Assembly: GCA_049291875.1 (NCBI GenBank)
Contig: JBATQE010000024.1
Span: 67,430-131,429 of the forward strand
From: CTSOIL-112 sp049291875
Lineage (GTDB): Bacteria; Pseudomonadota; Gammaproteobacteria; Burkholderiales; Burkholderiaceae
Direction: 5' to 3'
Length of the DNA stretch: 64,000 nt
Shown here: positions 26,754 to 35,143 of the stretch, in pieces
Position numbering within the stretch: the first letter of the stretch is position 1
Layout of the letters: each line of letters opens with the position of its first letter
Position numbers and translations under genes: made by a program
The notes under the pieces: generated by a model
The model's input: the letters and a program-made list of their open reading frames with translations, nothing else
Database searches by the model: none
Told to the model about the DNA's origin: nothing

Positions 26754-27923
26754 TCAAACACGCGCATCCGATCGCTTATTGCGTCGTTGCAAAAACCCGT
26801 CAACATCGAGCAAGCCAAGCATGGCGCACATGCACACCAAGCCAATGGCCATAGGCGCAGAGATGGCTTGCTGGCTCAAAAAGCCACTCACCAGTGCCGA
26901 CAGGCTCATTTGCAAGCAGCCCAAAATCGCGGAAGCGCGTCCGGTGCCTGCCGCAAACTCATTCATCGCCAAGCTGTTGGCCGGTGCCATCACCCCACCA
27001 AACAAAAACGAAATCGCCACCATCGGTATCACGAAAGAAACCACGCCGCCCATCGGCTCCAGCAACAACATCAACACACCGCCAACCAACATCAGCAACA
27101 TGGAAGCCCGCAAAATCACCGGCGCGGTATATCGTTTAAGCAGCTTGGACACCATGAAAAAACCCAGACTGATAATGCCCGCGTTGCCTGCAAAAAGCAG
27201 CGAAAACGCCAAAGCCGACCAGCCAAAAGTATGGATGAACAAACCCGGCGCCAAAGTCACATAGGTCAAAATAATCGCCAACGCCCACGCAGAGCAAAAA
27301 CTGTAAAACACAAAAGCGGTATTTTTCAAAGGATCAAACAAGCCCAAAGGCGCGTCATGCAAACACGCACGATCCCTTGGCATCCAGCGCCACAGCGCCA
27401 CCAACACCACACTCGCCATCAAGGCCAAAGCCATAAAACTGGCGCGCCAATCCAAATACAGCAGCACCAGCGCACCGATCACCGGCGCCAAAAAAGGGAC
27501 GACATTCAACATACCACCCAAAAAACTGTACTCGCGCGCCGCCTGATCACCCTCAAAATAATCACGAATCAAGGCCATCGCACAGACCGAGCAAGCACTC
27601 GCGCCAATACCCTGCATCACGCGATAGGCAATCAAGCCCTCCAGCGTCTGCACGGTAAACAGCAGCACAGATGCGAGGATAAAAATCAAAACCCCCAACA
27701 AGGACACCCGCCGTTTACCGTAGCGATCACCCAAAGGCCCGAACAGCAGTTGTCCCACACCCAAAGGAATCAGATACGCCGCCATCGACAGGTTCGCCTG
27801 AACCCCAAACGCCGTCACCAAACTGGGCAAGGCAGGCAAATACCAGTCAATCCCCAAGGGGCTGAACAAAATTAACAATCGCGCGGACAACGCCGCCCAT
27901 TCACTCATGCTTTTTGGATTCAT
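26754..27923 (-). CDS. MFS exporter, Bcr/CflA-like drug resistance family
   Basis: A 389-residue inner-membrane protein with about 12 helices. The N-terminal DWYLPALPSL and the loop 2-3 motif GPLGDRYGKRRVSLLG are typical of the Bcr/CflA (DHA1) branch of proton-driven exporters. The segment GIGASACSVCAMALIRDYFEG is also characteristic. The substrate cannot be inferred; relatives export bicyclomycin, chloramphenicol, sulfonamides or cysteine. The start lies directly downstream of copy B of the intergenic repeat. The 139-bp gap on its far side carries the prfB promoter. Confidence 0.85.
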   Translation of the reverse strand: MNPKSMSEWAALSARLLILFSPLGIDWYLPALPSLVTAFGVQANLSMAAYLIPLGVGQLLFGPLGDRYGKRRVSLLGVLIFILASVLLFTVQTLEGLIAYRVMQGIGASACSVCAMALIRDYFEGDQAAREYSFLGGMLNVVPFLAPVIGALVLLYLDWRASFMALALMASVVLVALWRWMPRDRACLHDAPLGLFDPLKNTAFVFYSFCSAWALAIILTYVTLAPGLFIHTFGWSALAFSLLFAGNAGIISLGFFMVSKLLKRYTAPVILRASMLLMLVGGVLMLLLEPMGGVVSFVIPMVAISFLFGGVMAPANSLAMNEFAAGTGRASAILGCLQMSLSALVSGFLSQQAISAPMAIGLVCMCAMLGLLDVDGFLQRRNKRSDARV

Positions 27924-27941
27924 TATTTTTTAAGTCAAGTT

Positions 27942-28095
27942 AAAGAAAACGCGGAATAAGTTTGTTTTTCAGCTCAAGCATTGATATAGGCAAGCATACT
28001 TGACTGCATCTGCAATTTTAACATTTTGATTTTGTTCAAATTTTCCAATGTTAAGCACGGAAAAAGTAGGGTTTTATTTTTTCCGTAGTTCCTAA
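27942..28095. repeat. Intergenic repeat element, copy B (~154 bp)
   Basis: Second copy of the element at 23252-23430, in the same orientation and again immediately upstream of a leftward gene, here the MFS exporter. Apart from scattered substitutions and one internal gap the copies align from end to end. It also ends in the CACGGAAAAAG...TTTTTTCCGT hairpin. The remainder of the 489-bp gap up to 28412 shows no gene, only an AAGGGTAAG/CTTGCCCTT hairpin near 28240 (a likely leader of the rightward gene). Confidence 0.8.
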
Positions 28096-28412
28096 AGTAC
28101 ACCGCCATATGATTCAAATCTACAGGACGTGCGACAAAAACATTCAGGTCACAGTTTACACGCACCGCCCCAAGGAGGAGCACAAATACTTGTCTAAACC
28201 GTCTGCTCAGCGTGTTAAAATGAGCCGCTTATAAGGGTAAGAAAGGGTAAGAACTTGCCCTTCACAATCCATCAACACACCCGAAACCGAATGCGCACGG
28301 ATTGATACACAAAGCGCGTTGAATGGATATTGCCTTTATCGCCTGTCCATATAGAGCAATCCTCACTCAGACGCCGCCGCCACACCGCACCTCACCTCAC
28401 CAAAGGATTTTC

Positions 28413-29276
28413 ATGCAGTCGCTCTGGATGCTCGCCGCATCATTTTTCTTTTCCCTGATGGGGGTCAGCATCAAATTCGCATCAAACCAGCATAATTTGG
28501 CTGAAATCGTGCTGGCGCGCGGCATTCCGAGCGTTCTGCTGCTGGCCGGATTTGCCCTGTATCGCGGACGCGAGTTGTTCGGAAATCATTTGCGCGTACA
28601 CGCCATACGCAACCTCAGCGGCGTCATTTCGATGTGGATGGGTTTTTACGCCATGCTGCATCTGCCTTTGGGCTTGGCGACCACGCTGAACTACACCTCG
28701 CCCCTGTTCATCGCCGCATTTATGCTGTATATCGGCTATTATTCCGGCATTTTGCGCGAGCAATGGCTGCGTTTCGGTGCGGTGGTTCTGGGGTTTATCG
28801 GCGTACTGTTCATTTTTAACCCATTCACCGAAACCCAGCTCAATCATTTCGCAATTCTGGTCGGTCTGTTGTGTGGCGCATTGGCCGCCGTCGCCTATAT
28901 GAGCGTACGCAGCCTCGGTCAACTGGGCGAACCGGAGTGGCGCACCGTGATGCTGTTCTCCATGAGCATCACCGCGACCGGTGTCATCGGCATGATGGTT
29001 TTGGGCTTCTCGCCCAGCCCGACGTGGCAGTCCGTACTCGCACTGCTGGGCATCGGCAGTTTCGGCATGATTGCACAATTGTGCATGACGCGCGCGTTCG
29101 GCTCGGGACATCCGGTACTCACTGCCACGCTGCAATACAGCACGATTATCTTTTCAACCATCTGGGGCGAACTCTTCTGGCGCGAACACATCAGCCTGTC
29201 CGGCTTCATCGGCATGGCGCTGGTGATGATTGCCGGATTGTCCGCCACATTGTATAGTCTCAAACACAAACCATGA
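28413..29276 (+). CDS. DMT-family (EamA) transporter
   Basis: A 287-residue membrane protein with about ten helices in two EamA repeats, of the drug/metabolite transporter superfamily. The first repeat has SLMGVSIKFASNQ and LNYTSPLFIAAFMLYIG; the second has LCMTRAFGSGHPVLTATLQYSTIIFS followed by a GELFWREHISL segment. I chose ATG 28413 because AAAGGA lies 8 bases upstream; the open frame reaches 28323 without similarity. The substrate is unknown; relatives export amino acids or small metabolites. The sulfurtransferase starts 17 bases after its stop, so the two are probably one transcript. Confidence 0.85.
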   Translation: MQSLWMLAASFFFSLMGVSIKFASNQHNLAEIVLARGIPSVLLLAGFALYRGRELFGNHLRVHAIRNLSGVISMWMGFYAMLHLPLGLATTLNYTSPLFIAAFMLYIGYYSGILREQWLRFGAVVLGFIGVLFIFNPFTETQLNHFAILVGLLCGALAAVAYMSVRSLGQLGEPEWRTVMLFSMSITATGVIGMMVLGFSPSPTWQSVLALLGIGSFGMIAQLCMTRAFGSGHPVLTATLQYSTIIFSTIWGELFWREHISLSGFIGMALVMIAGLSATLYSLKHKP

Positions 29277-29292
29277 TCTTTTGGAGAGCATT

Positions 29293-30162
29293 ATGACGGC
29301 CTACGACAACCTCATCAACGCACAACAACTGCACGATTTACCCGCTCAAAACACCTTGATATTGGATGTGCGTCACAGCCTCGCCGATTTTGCGCAGGGC
29401 AGACGCTTGTACGCCCAATCACACCTGCCCAACGCGCATTTTATCGATATTGAAACCGATCTATCGGGTGAAAAAACGGGGCAAAATGGCCGCCATCCCT
29501 TGCCCGATTGGGACGTCTTAGCCGAAAAACTGCGCCGCTTCGGAATGAATCAGGACACGCAAGTGGTCGCCTACGACGATGCAGGCGGCATGATGGCGGC
29601 GCGCGCATGGTGGCTGCTGCGTGCGCTCGGCCACACCGCTGTTGCGGTGCTCAATGGCGGCATAGCCGCGTGGGAGCGCGCGGGTTTTGCCTTGACCGAT
29701 AAGCGACCTACACCGAACACCGAAGGCAATTTTCAACGCGGCGCTTCACTGATGCGTGTCTTGAGTGCGAATGACGTATTGGCGCATTTGGACAGCGCCG
29801 AGCAATTACTCGTCGATGCGCGCTCACCCGAGCGCTATCGGGGTGAAGTGGAGCCGATCGATCCGATCGCCGGGCATATTCCCGGGGCGCTGAATTATTT
29901 TTGCGCCGACAATCTACTCGGGGATTTCACCTTCAAATCCGCCGACGAACTGCGCGTGCAATGGCAGGCATTGTTGGGCGAAGCGATTGACACTCATACC
30001 GACCGCGTTGTCCACTACTGTGGCTCCGGCATCACCGCCAGCCATAACCTGCTGTCCATGCACATCGCGGGGCTGGACGTATCGGCCAACGGCGCGGGCT
30101 TGTACGCCGGATCGTGGTCAGAATGGATGGCCGATCCGCAACGCCCACGCGATCCGAGTTGA
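29293..30162 (+). CDS. sseA: 3-mercaptopyruvate/thiosulfate sulfurtransferase (two-domain rhodanese)
   Basis: A 289-residue tandem rhodanese. The N-terminal domain (1 to ~150) is inactive, with Asp at the cysteine position in VVAYDDAGG. The C-terminal domain has the active loop HYCGSGITAS with Cys243. The CG-S-G-x-T-A form is that of 3-mercaptopyruvate sulfurtransferases, whereas thiosulfate-type enzymes have CRKGVT. It moves sulfane sulfur from mercaptopyruvate to cyanide or thiols. The ribosome binding site GGAGAG and ATG 29293 define the start. It is convergent with the TonB-like gene. Confidence 0.88.
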   Translation: MTAYDNLINAQQLHDLPAQNTLILDVRHSLADFAQGRRLYAQSHLPNAHFIDIETDLSGEKTGQNGRHPLPDWDVLAEKLRRFGMNQDTQVVAYDDAGGMMAARAWWLLRALGHTAVAVLNGGIAAWERAGFALTDKRPTPNTEGNFQRGASLMRVLSANDVLAHLDSAEQLLVDARSPERYRGEVEPIDPIAGHIPGALNYFCADNLLGDFTFKSADELRVQWQALLGEAIDTHTDRVVHYCGSGITASHNLLSMHIAGLDVSANGAGLYAGSWSEWMADPQRPRDPS

Positions 30163-30204
30163 TTTTAAACGCCAAATTGATTTTAAACACCATCGCGGCG
30201 CAGA

Positions 30205-30921
30205 TTATCTATTCAACTTGAATACGATAGAAAAACGATAGCGGTAGGCAATCGCTTGTCCGCCGCGTGTCGCCGGTGTAAAGCGATATTGATTCAGCAC
30301 CGTGTCGTGCGCCGCACGATCCAAACGCGCGTAACCACTGCCTTTGACCACATCCACACCAGACGCGCGGCCATTCGACTCGACCATAACGGACAGTACA
30401 ACCTCGCCTTGCTCGCCATTCTCCTTGGAGAACTCGGGATATGCCGGACGGGGATTGTGCAAATGCCCACCAATATGCGTGGGCAAAGTCAGCACTGCAT
30501 GATTACTCTGCGCACCGCCGCCTATCGTCTCAGACGATTGACTCTGAACGCCATTACCCGCCGCATGACGGGCATTTTGCCCCTGCGCCAATGCACTCAA
30601 TGGCTCTGATGGTCTCGTGTTTGGCTTGTTTGCCAGTGTGTTTGCCTTGAGTCCGTCGTTGGTTTTGCCTGACGAAACCGTTTCTGCGGTAGGTTCGCTG
30701 GTCGTTGCAGAATGCGCGGTGGATGCCGAAGACACAACGGAAGGCGCAACGAAAGATGCGACAACAGCCGCCGTATCATTGTGCTCAGACGGTGAACTGA
30801 CAACGTGCGCGCTCACCCACTGCGGCGGCTGGAAATACCCTTCCCGCAATGCAATACCAATCGCGCCCAGATGAATGAGCGCGATCAGCAAGAGGATACT
30901 GAACCAACGTTGCCCCCTCAT
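30205..30921 (-). CDS. TonB-like energy-transducing protein
   Basis: A 238-residue protein with one N-terminal membrane anchor (residues ~6-25), a Ser/Thr/Ala-rich periplasmic linker without the usual long Pro-Glu/Pro-Lys repeats, and a C-terminal TonB domain from ~155 (PRPAYPEFSKENGEQGEVVLSV, then YRFTPATRGGQAI). It transmits proton-motive force from ExbBD to outer-membrane receptors. ExbB and ExbD are not in the window. It starts 18 bases after the copper-type receptor on the same strand and is probably its dedicated TonB. Confidence 0.88.
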   Translation of the reverse strand: MRGQRWFSILLLIALIHLGAIGIALREGYFQPPQWVSAHVVSSPSEHNDTAAVVASFVAPSVVSSASTAHSATTSEPTAETVSSGKTNDGLKANTLANKPNTRPSEPLSALAQGQNARHAAGNGVQSQSSETIGGGAQSNHAVLTLPTHIGGHLHNPRPAYPEFSKENGEQGEVVLSVMVESNGRASGVDVVKGSGYARLDRAAHDTVLNQYRFTPATRGGQAIAYRYRFSIVFKLNR

Positions 30922-30939
30922 GCCCAGCCGGTCAAATCA

Positions 30940-32958
30940 TTAAAATTTCGCATTGAGCTTCAGCCAGAACTGACGACCCGGCTCGTTGATGCGCGTACCG
31001 ACCTGTCCGGCTGCGGCAACGTCGTAGGCCGTTGCTTTGCTGATATGCTCGCTGTAGGTGCGGTTAAAAATATTATCCACGCCCAGATTCAGGCTGGCGT
31101 TCGGACTGATTTTCCAACCCGCGTTAAGCGATACCACGCCATAACCGGCGCTGGCTGTTTTCAAATCTTGCCCCACGATATTGCCCTGTCCCGGGGCAAT
31201 GCGGTTTTGCCCTGCCACAGCACGCAGCAACAAGGCAGCGGAGAATTTACCATCATCGTAGCCAATTGAAGTTTTCGACTCCAGCGGCGGGGTTTGTGCC
31301 AACGGCAGGTTGTCCGTGGTGTTTTTGCCACGAGTGTAGGCCAGACTTTGGCCGAGTTTCCAATTCGGTGCGAAGTGCCACGTCAGCTCGGCTTCACCGC
31401 CCCAGCGTGCGGCGTCCACATTGCGCGCCTGTGGTGTGCTATTGCTATCAACCAAGATGAAGTTATTCACACGGCTGCCAAACACGGACAGGCTCGCAGA
31501 CAGGTTGTCTACCGCGTAAATCACGCCCGCATCCAATTGTTTGTTCGATTCTTTGTTGAGTTTAAAACTGCGGTTGCGCTCCCAAAAATCCGGTGCGCGC
31601 TCGCCCACACCCACGCCGGCGTAGGATGTCCACGCACCATCGCGACGCTCAAAACGCACAAAACCCGAATGGAGTCGGTAGGTTTGATCTTCCCACGGCG
31701 TGCCTTGAACCGCAGCGTAGTTGGCGTATTTTTCTTGATACTGCGCTTGGGTTCTGTCGTGACGATAGCCCGCAACCAGTCGGTTTTTCTCATCCATCAG
31801 CCAAGTGCCTTCGGCATAAACCCCCAGATTGCGGAAATGTTGATCGTTCTGACGCGGATTCAGGGTGTAGCTTTTCATGCTATTGCCATTGCGCAGCGTG
31901 TGCTGATCGTCCATCCAGTCCAAGCCCACTTTGGCCTGCACCTTTTCAAAGCCTAAATCGGCTTGTAAACGGGCGGTATCGGTGGTGCGGTCAGGATTGT
32001 TCTCCATTTTCATGCCGGCATTGGGGCGCAAGCTGTAATTGTCCATCACATGATCCACATAGCTGTGGCCGTATTGCGCTTTCAATTCGGTCAACCACGA
32101 CGTCAAATCGCGGCGCGCAACGCTGATATTCCACGCATCGCGGTCAAATTTAATCCCGTCCATCGCGCGGTCGGCGTAGGCCGCGTGTCCGCGACTGCGA
32201 TCGTAGCTCGCCTCGATGGTGGTTTTCTCATCCGGCGTGATACCGACTTGTAGATTTTGGCTGTTGCGTTTATAGGCCGAATGCACCTCATTGCCATTGC
32301 CATCGCTGTAATTTTCCGCGCGGTTATCCACCCAATTCAAACGCGCGTAGCCGTATTTCCAGCCCGCGGTCAAACCCGCATATGCATCAAAACGCTCTGC
32401 GCTGCCCGCCGTCAAATTGCCATCGAACTTTAACGTAGCTTGGTCAAAGCGCGGCGTCTGGCGCACAAACTGCACCGAGCCTGCAACCAAACCCGGGCCT
32501 TGCGTCACCGACTGCGGGCCTTTGGTGATAATCACTTCATCATAATTTTCAGGATAAATATACGCTGTCGGCGGATCCATCCGCCCGCCACAGCCGCCAA
32601 ACAGGTGATGATCATCCGCCGTAATCGCCAACCGCGAGCCACCCAAGCCTCGGAACAGCGGATCGCCGTCAATCCCGCCTTTGCGAATCACTGTCATATT
32701 CGGTACGGTTTTGAGCAAAGACGCACCATCGGGCGCAGGAATCGGCTGGATCGGTGCTTTCGGGTTAATTTTCGCCACATTCGGTTTGACCGTCGGCGTG
32801 GAAGTCACCACAACATCGTCCAATACCGCTTCGCCAACCGGAGTTTGGCTCGCGCCCTCTTGGGCATAAGCGGTTAAAGCGAACACGCTCAACACAACAG
32901 CGGTCATCGGTTTGAGCAAAAATACGGTTTTAGCCCCGTGGGGTGTCATGCGCAACAT
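30940..32958 (-). CDS. TonB-dependent outer-membrane receptor, copper (OprC/NosA) type
   Basis: A 672-residue receptor: signal peptide ending near TAYA/QEG, N-terminal plug with LLKTVPNMTVIRKGGIDG, and a beta-barrel ending in a terminal phenylalanine (LKLNAKF). The plug run HHLFGGCGGRMDPPTAYIYP is characteristic of the copper-receptor subfamily (OprC/NosA), including the Cys and Met that may bind copper. I chose ATG 32958 because AAAAGGA sits 6 bases upstream; the ATG at 32964 overlaps that site. A Fur-box-like sequence lies upstream, so iron control cannot be excluded. Forms an operon with the TonB-like gene. Confidence 0.8.
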   Translation of the reverse strand: MLRMTPHGAKTVFLLKPMTAVVLSVFALTAYAQEGASQTPVGEAVLDDVVVTSTPTVKPNVAKINPKAPIQPIPAPDGASLLKTVPNMTVIRKGGIDGDPLFRGLGGSRLAITADDHHLFGGCGGRMDPPTAYIYPENYDEVIITKGPQSVTQGPGLVAGSVQFVRQTPRFDQATLKFDGNLTAGSAERFDAYAGLTAGWKYGYARLNWVDNRAENYSDGNGNEVHSAYKRNSQNLQVGITPDEKTTIEASYDRSRGHAAYADRAMDGIKFDRDAWNISVARRDLTSWLTELKAQYGHSYVDHVMDNYSLRPNAGMKMENNPDRTTDTARLQADLGFEKVQAKVGLDWMDDQHTLRNGNSMKSYTLNPRQNDQHFRNLGVYAEGTWLMDEKNRLVAGYRHDRTQAQYQEKYANYAAVQGTPWEDQTYRLHSGFVRFERRDGAWTSYAGVGVGERAPDFWERNRSFKLNKESNKQLDAGVIYAVDNLSASLSVFGSRVNNFILVDSNSTPQARNVDAARWGGEAELTWHFAPNWKLGQSLAYTRGKNTTDNLPLAQTPPLESKTSIGYDDGKFSAALLLRAVAGQNRIAPGQGNIVGQDLKTASAGYGVVSLNAGWKISPNASLNLGVDNIFNRTYSEHISKATAYDVAAAGQVGTRINEPGRQFWLKLNAKF

Positions 32959-33087
32959 AAGCATCCTTTTTGAAGAAAATAAGTGTTTCAAAAGTAAAAT
33001 TGTGGACTTATTGTAGAAGCGCGATGCGGGTGGGTAAACCAAAAACTGCTCCGTCGTATCTCATTACCCTGCCGTCTGAGAAAGACC

Positions 33088-33106
33088 GATAAAAACAATT
33101 CTCATT
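33088..33106 (-). promoter_or_regulatory. Possible Fur-box-like operator upstream of the TonB receptor
   Basis: The minus strand reads AATGAGAATTGTTTTTATC. The first nine bases match the AATGAGAAT half typical of Fur sites, while the second half is degenerate. It is 130 bases upstream of the receptor ATG. The 422-bp gap 32959-33380 shows no gene; it holds this site and the aroB terminator. Confidence 0.35.
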
Positions 33107-33296
33107 CCGAGTATTTTTTAGGGTTTTTGGCTTGAATTTTTGTGGGCTAAAAATGAGCGATTTTCTTGGAAACCTTATCAAACATGAACATCTAAACCGT
33201 TGCGCCAGAACAACAAAACGAAAAACCCAACAAAAGCCCTTTTATTTTTATGGTCTTTTGGTCACAAATTTTGTGTGATTTTCCCTCAAATGGCAT

Positions 33297-33338
33297 CAAA
33301 AAAACCTGCGCTCGTTGCCGAAATCGCAGGTTTTTTGA
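33297..33338 (-). terminator. Terminator after aroB
   Basis: CAAAAAAACCTGCG (33297-33310) and CGCAGGTTTTTTG (33325-33337) form a long stem with an A/T-rich base. It lies about 43 bases after the aroB stop and gives a U-run on the minus-strand transcript; by symmetry it may work in both directions. Confidence 0.85.
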
Positions 33339-33380
33339 TTGCAGATTTTTGATCTGATGCTTCTAATGTTTTCTGATGAA

Positions 33381-34460
33381 TTAGACTGCGCACACCGCCA
33401 AGGTCTGGCGCAAGATCGCTTCGTCCGCCGTTTGTACTTGAGCCTTGCCAATGCCGTCCAGCAAGACGAATTGAATCTGCCCCGCCGAACTTTTCTTGTC
33501 CAGACGCATCATCTCGATCATGGCGTCCACGCCCAAACGCGGCGGCTGTATCGGTAATCCGGCGGCTTCGGTCAAAGCACGAATCCGCGCCAATTCGTCG
33601 GCGTTCAGTTGCCCCAAACGATGCGACAAATCCGCCGCCAAAACCATGCCCGCGCCGACCGCTTCGCCATGCAGCCAGTTGCCATAACCCATACCCGCTT
33701 CAATCGCGTGACCAAAGGTATGGCCAAAATTCAAAATCGCGCGCAAGCCCGATTCGCGCTCATCCTGCGCCACGACCTCGGCCTTGATTTCGCACGAGCG
33801 TACAATCGCATGGGTTAATGCCGCCGCATCGCGCGCGCGCAACGCAGCCATGTTTTGCTCCAGCCATGTGAAATAGTCGGCGTCGTAAATCGCGCCGTGT
33901 TTGATGATTTCGGCCAAACCGGCGGACAATTCGCGCTCGGGTAGGGTGTTGAGCGTATCAATATCGGCCAGTACCAACTGCGGCTGGTAAAACGCGCCGA
34001 TCATGTTTTTGCCCAGCGGGTGATTGATGCCGGTTTTGCCACCGACCGATGAATCCACTTGCGAGAGTAAGGTCGTCGGCGCTTGAATGAACGGCACGCC
34101 GCGCATATAGCTGGCCGCCGCAAATCCGGCCATATCTCCGACTACACCGCCACCGAGCGCAATGATCGTGGTTTTGCGGTCGCACTGCTGTGACAGCAGC
34201 GCGTCGAAAATGCTGTTCAGCGTTTCCAGATTTTTATACGCTTCACCGTCGGGTAATTCGTGCACATACACGGTTTTACCCAAATCGCGCACCACCTGCG
34301 CCATGCGCTCAGCGTACAGCGGCGCAACCGTGGTGTTGCTGACAATCAACACGGTTTTGCCTTTGATCGCCTGTTGCAAAGCCTGCGCGTGGCACAAGGC
34401 ATTCGGCTCGATGATGATCGGGTAGGCGCGCTCGCCCAGTTCAACGGTAATGGTGCTCAT
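33381..34460 (-). CDS. aroB: 3-dehydroquinate synthase
   Basis: Second step of the shikimate pathway: converts DAHP to 3-dehydroquinate using NAD and a divalent metal. It has 359 residues. Visible signatures are the NAD-binding IALGGGVVGDMAGFAAASYMRG, the lysine-bearing QVDSSVGGKTGINHPLGKN, and metal ligands in AEIIKHGAIYD, FGHTFGHAIE and WLHGEAVGAGM. It follows aroK by 9 bases and closes the pilMNOPQ-aroK-aroB cluster, an order conserved in beta- and gammaproteobacteria. A terminator follows. Confidence 0.97.
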   Translation of the reverse strand: MSTITVELGERAYPIIIEPNALCHAQALQQAIKGKTVLIVSNTTVAPLYAERMAQVVRDLGKTVYVHELPDGEAYKNLETLNSIFDALLSQQCDRKTTIIALGGGVVGDMAGFAAASYMRGVPFIQAPTTLLSQVDSSVGGKTGINHPLGKNMIGAFYQPQLVLADIDTLNTLPERELSAGLAEIIKHGAIYDADYFTWLEQNMAALRARDAAALTHAIVRSCEIKAEVVAQDERESGLRAILNFGHTFGHAIEAGMGYGNWLHGEAVGAGMVLAADLSHRLGQLNADELARIRALTEAAGLPIQPPRLGVDAMIEMMRLDKKSSAGQIQFVLLDGIGKAQVQTADEAILRQTLAVCAV

Positions 34461-34469
34461 AGCGATTCG

Positions 34470-35102
34470 TTATTTCAGGTTAATTGAGGATTGATCCGTA
34501 GTCACTTCGGACGCGGTCTGCTCGCTCAGTTTTGCGATCAGTTGCGCCATGATATCGGCGACCACGCGGGTCACATGCCCCGAACCGGTTTTCACCACGA
34601 TATCGGCCAAGGACTCGTAAATCGGATGGCGCTTTTGGTACAGCTCGGTCAAGGTCGCCAAGGGGTCTGCGGTTTGCAGCAGCGGACGGTTGCGATCATA
34701 GCGCGTGCGGTTGTACAGGCGCTCAGGCGTGGTGGACAGGTAGACAATCCAGCCGCTGTTTTTCAATGCCTGCTGATTCGCTTCGCGCAGCACCGCGCCG
34801 CCGCCTGTGCCCAAAACCACCGATGGTTTGGCGCACAATTCGGCGATCATGCGCTGCTCGCGTTCGCGAAAGCCCGATTCGCCCTCAATCTCGAAAATCG
34901 TCGGAATACTCGCGCCGGTGCGGTGTACGATTTCTTCGTCCGAGTCGTAAAAATCCCGCCCCAAGGTGCGCGCCAGCATTTTGCCCGCCGTCGATTTACC
35001 CGCGCCCATCAGGCCGATCAAGTAGATATTGGGCGCTTGCCCGAGCAGGACTTTTTGCGCGGGACTGATGGCGATGCTGGTTTTGTAGTGTTTCGGCGTC
35101 AT
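34470..35102 (-). CDS. aroK: Shikimate kinase
   Basis: Phosphorylates shikimate at O3 in aromatic amino-acid synthesis. It has 210 residues, about 30 longer than the core enzyme owing to tails at both ends. The P-loop is GLMGAGKSTAGKML near residue 32. Substrate-binding DSDEEIVHRTG, the GESGFREREQRM helix and the VVLGTGGGAVLR loop are conserved. The lid arginine is in YDRNRPLL. It lies between pilQ and aroB in one leftward cluster. Confidence 0.96.
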   Translation of the reverse strand: MTPKHYKTSIAISPAQKVLLGQAPNIYLIGLMGAGKSTAGKMLARTLGRDFYDSDEEIVHRTGASIPTIFEIEGESGFREREQRMIAELCAKPSVVLGTGGGAVLREANQQALKNSGWIVYLSTTPERLYNRTRYDRNRPLLQTADPLATLTELYQKRHPIYESLADIVVKTGSGHVTRVVADIMAQLIAKLSEQTASEVTTDQSSINLK

Positions 35103-35143
35103 TGAGAAGGTCGTTTTAATCAGCGTGTGGGGTTCGATAACTT

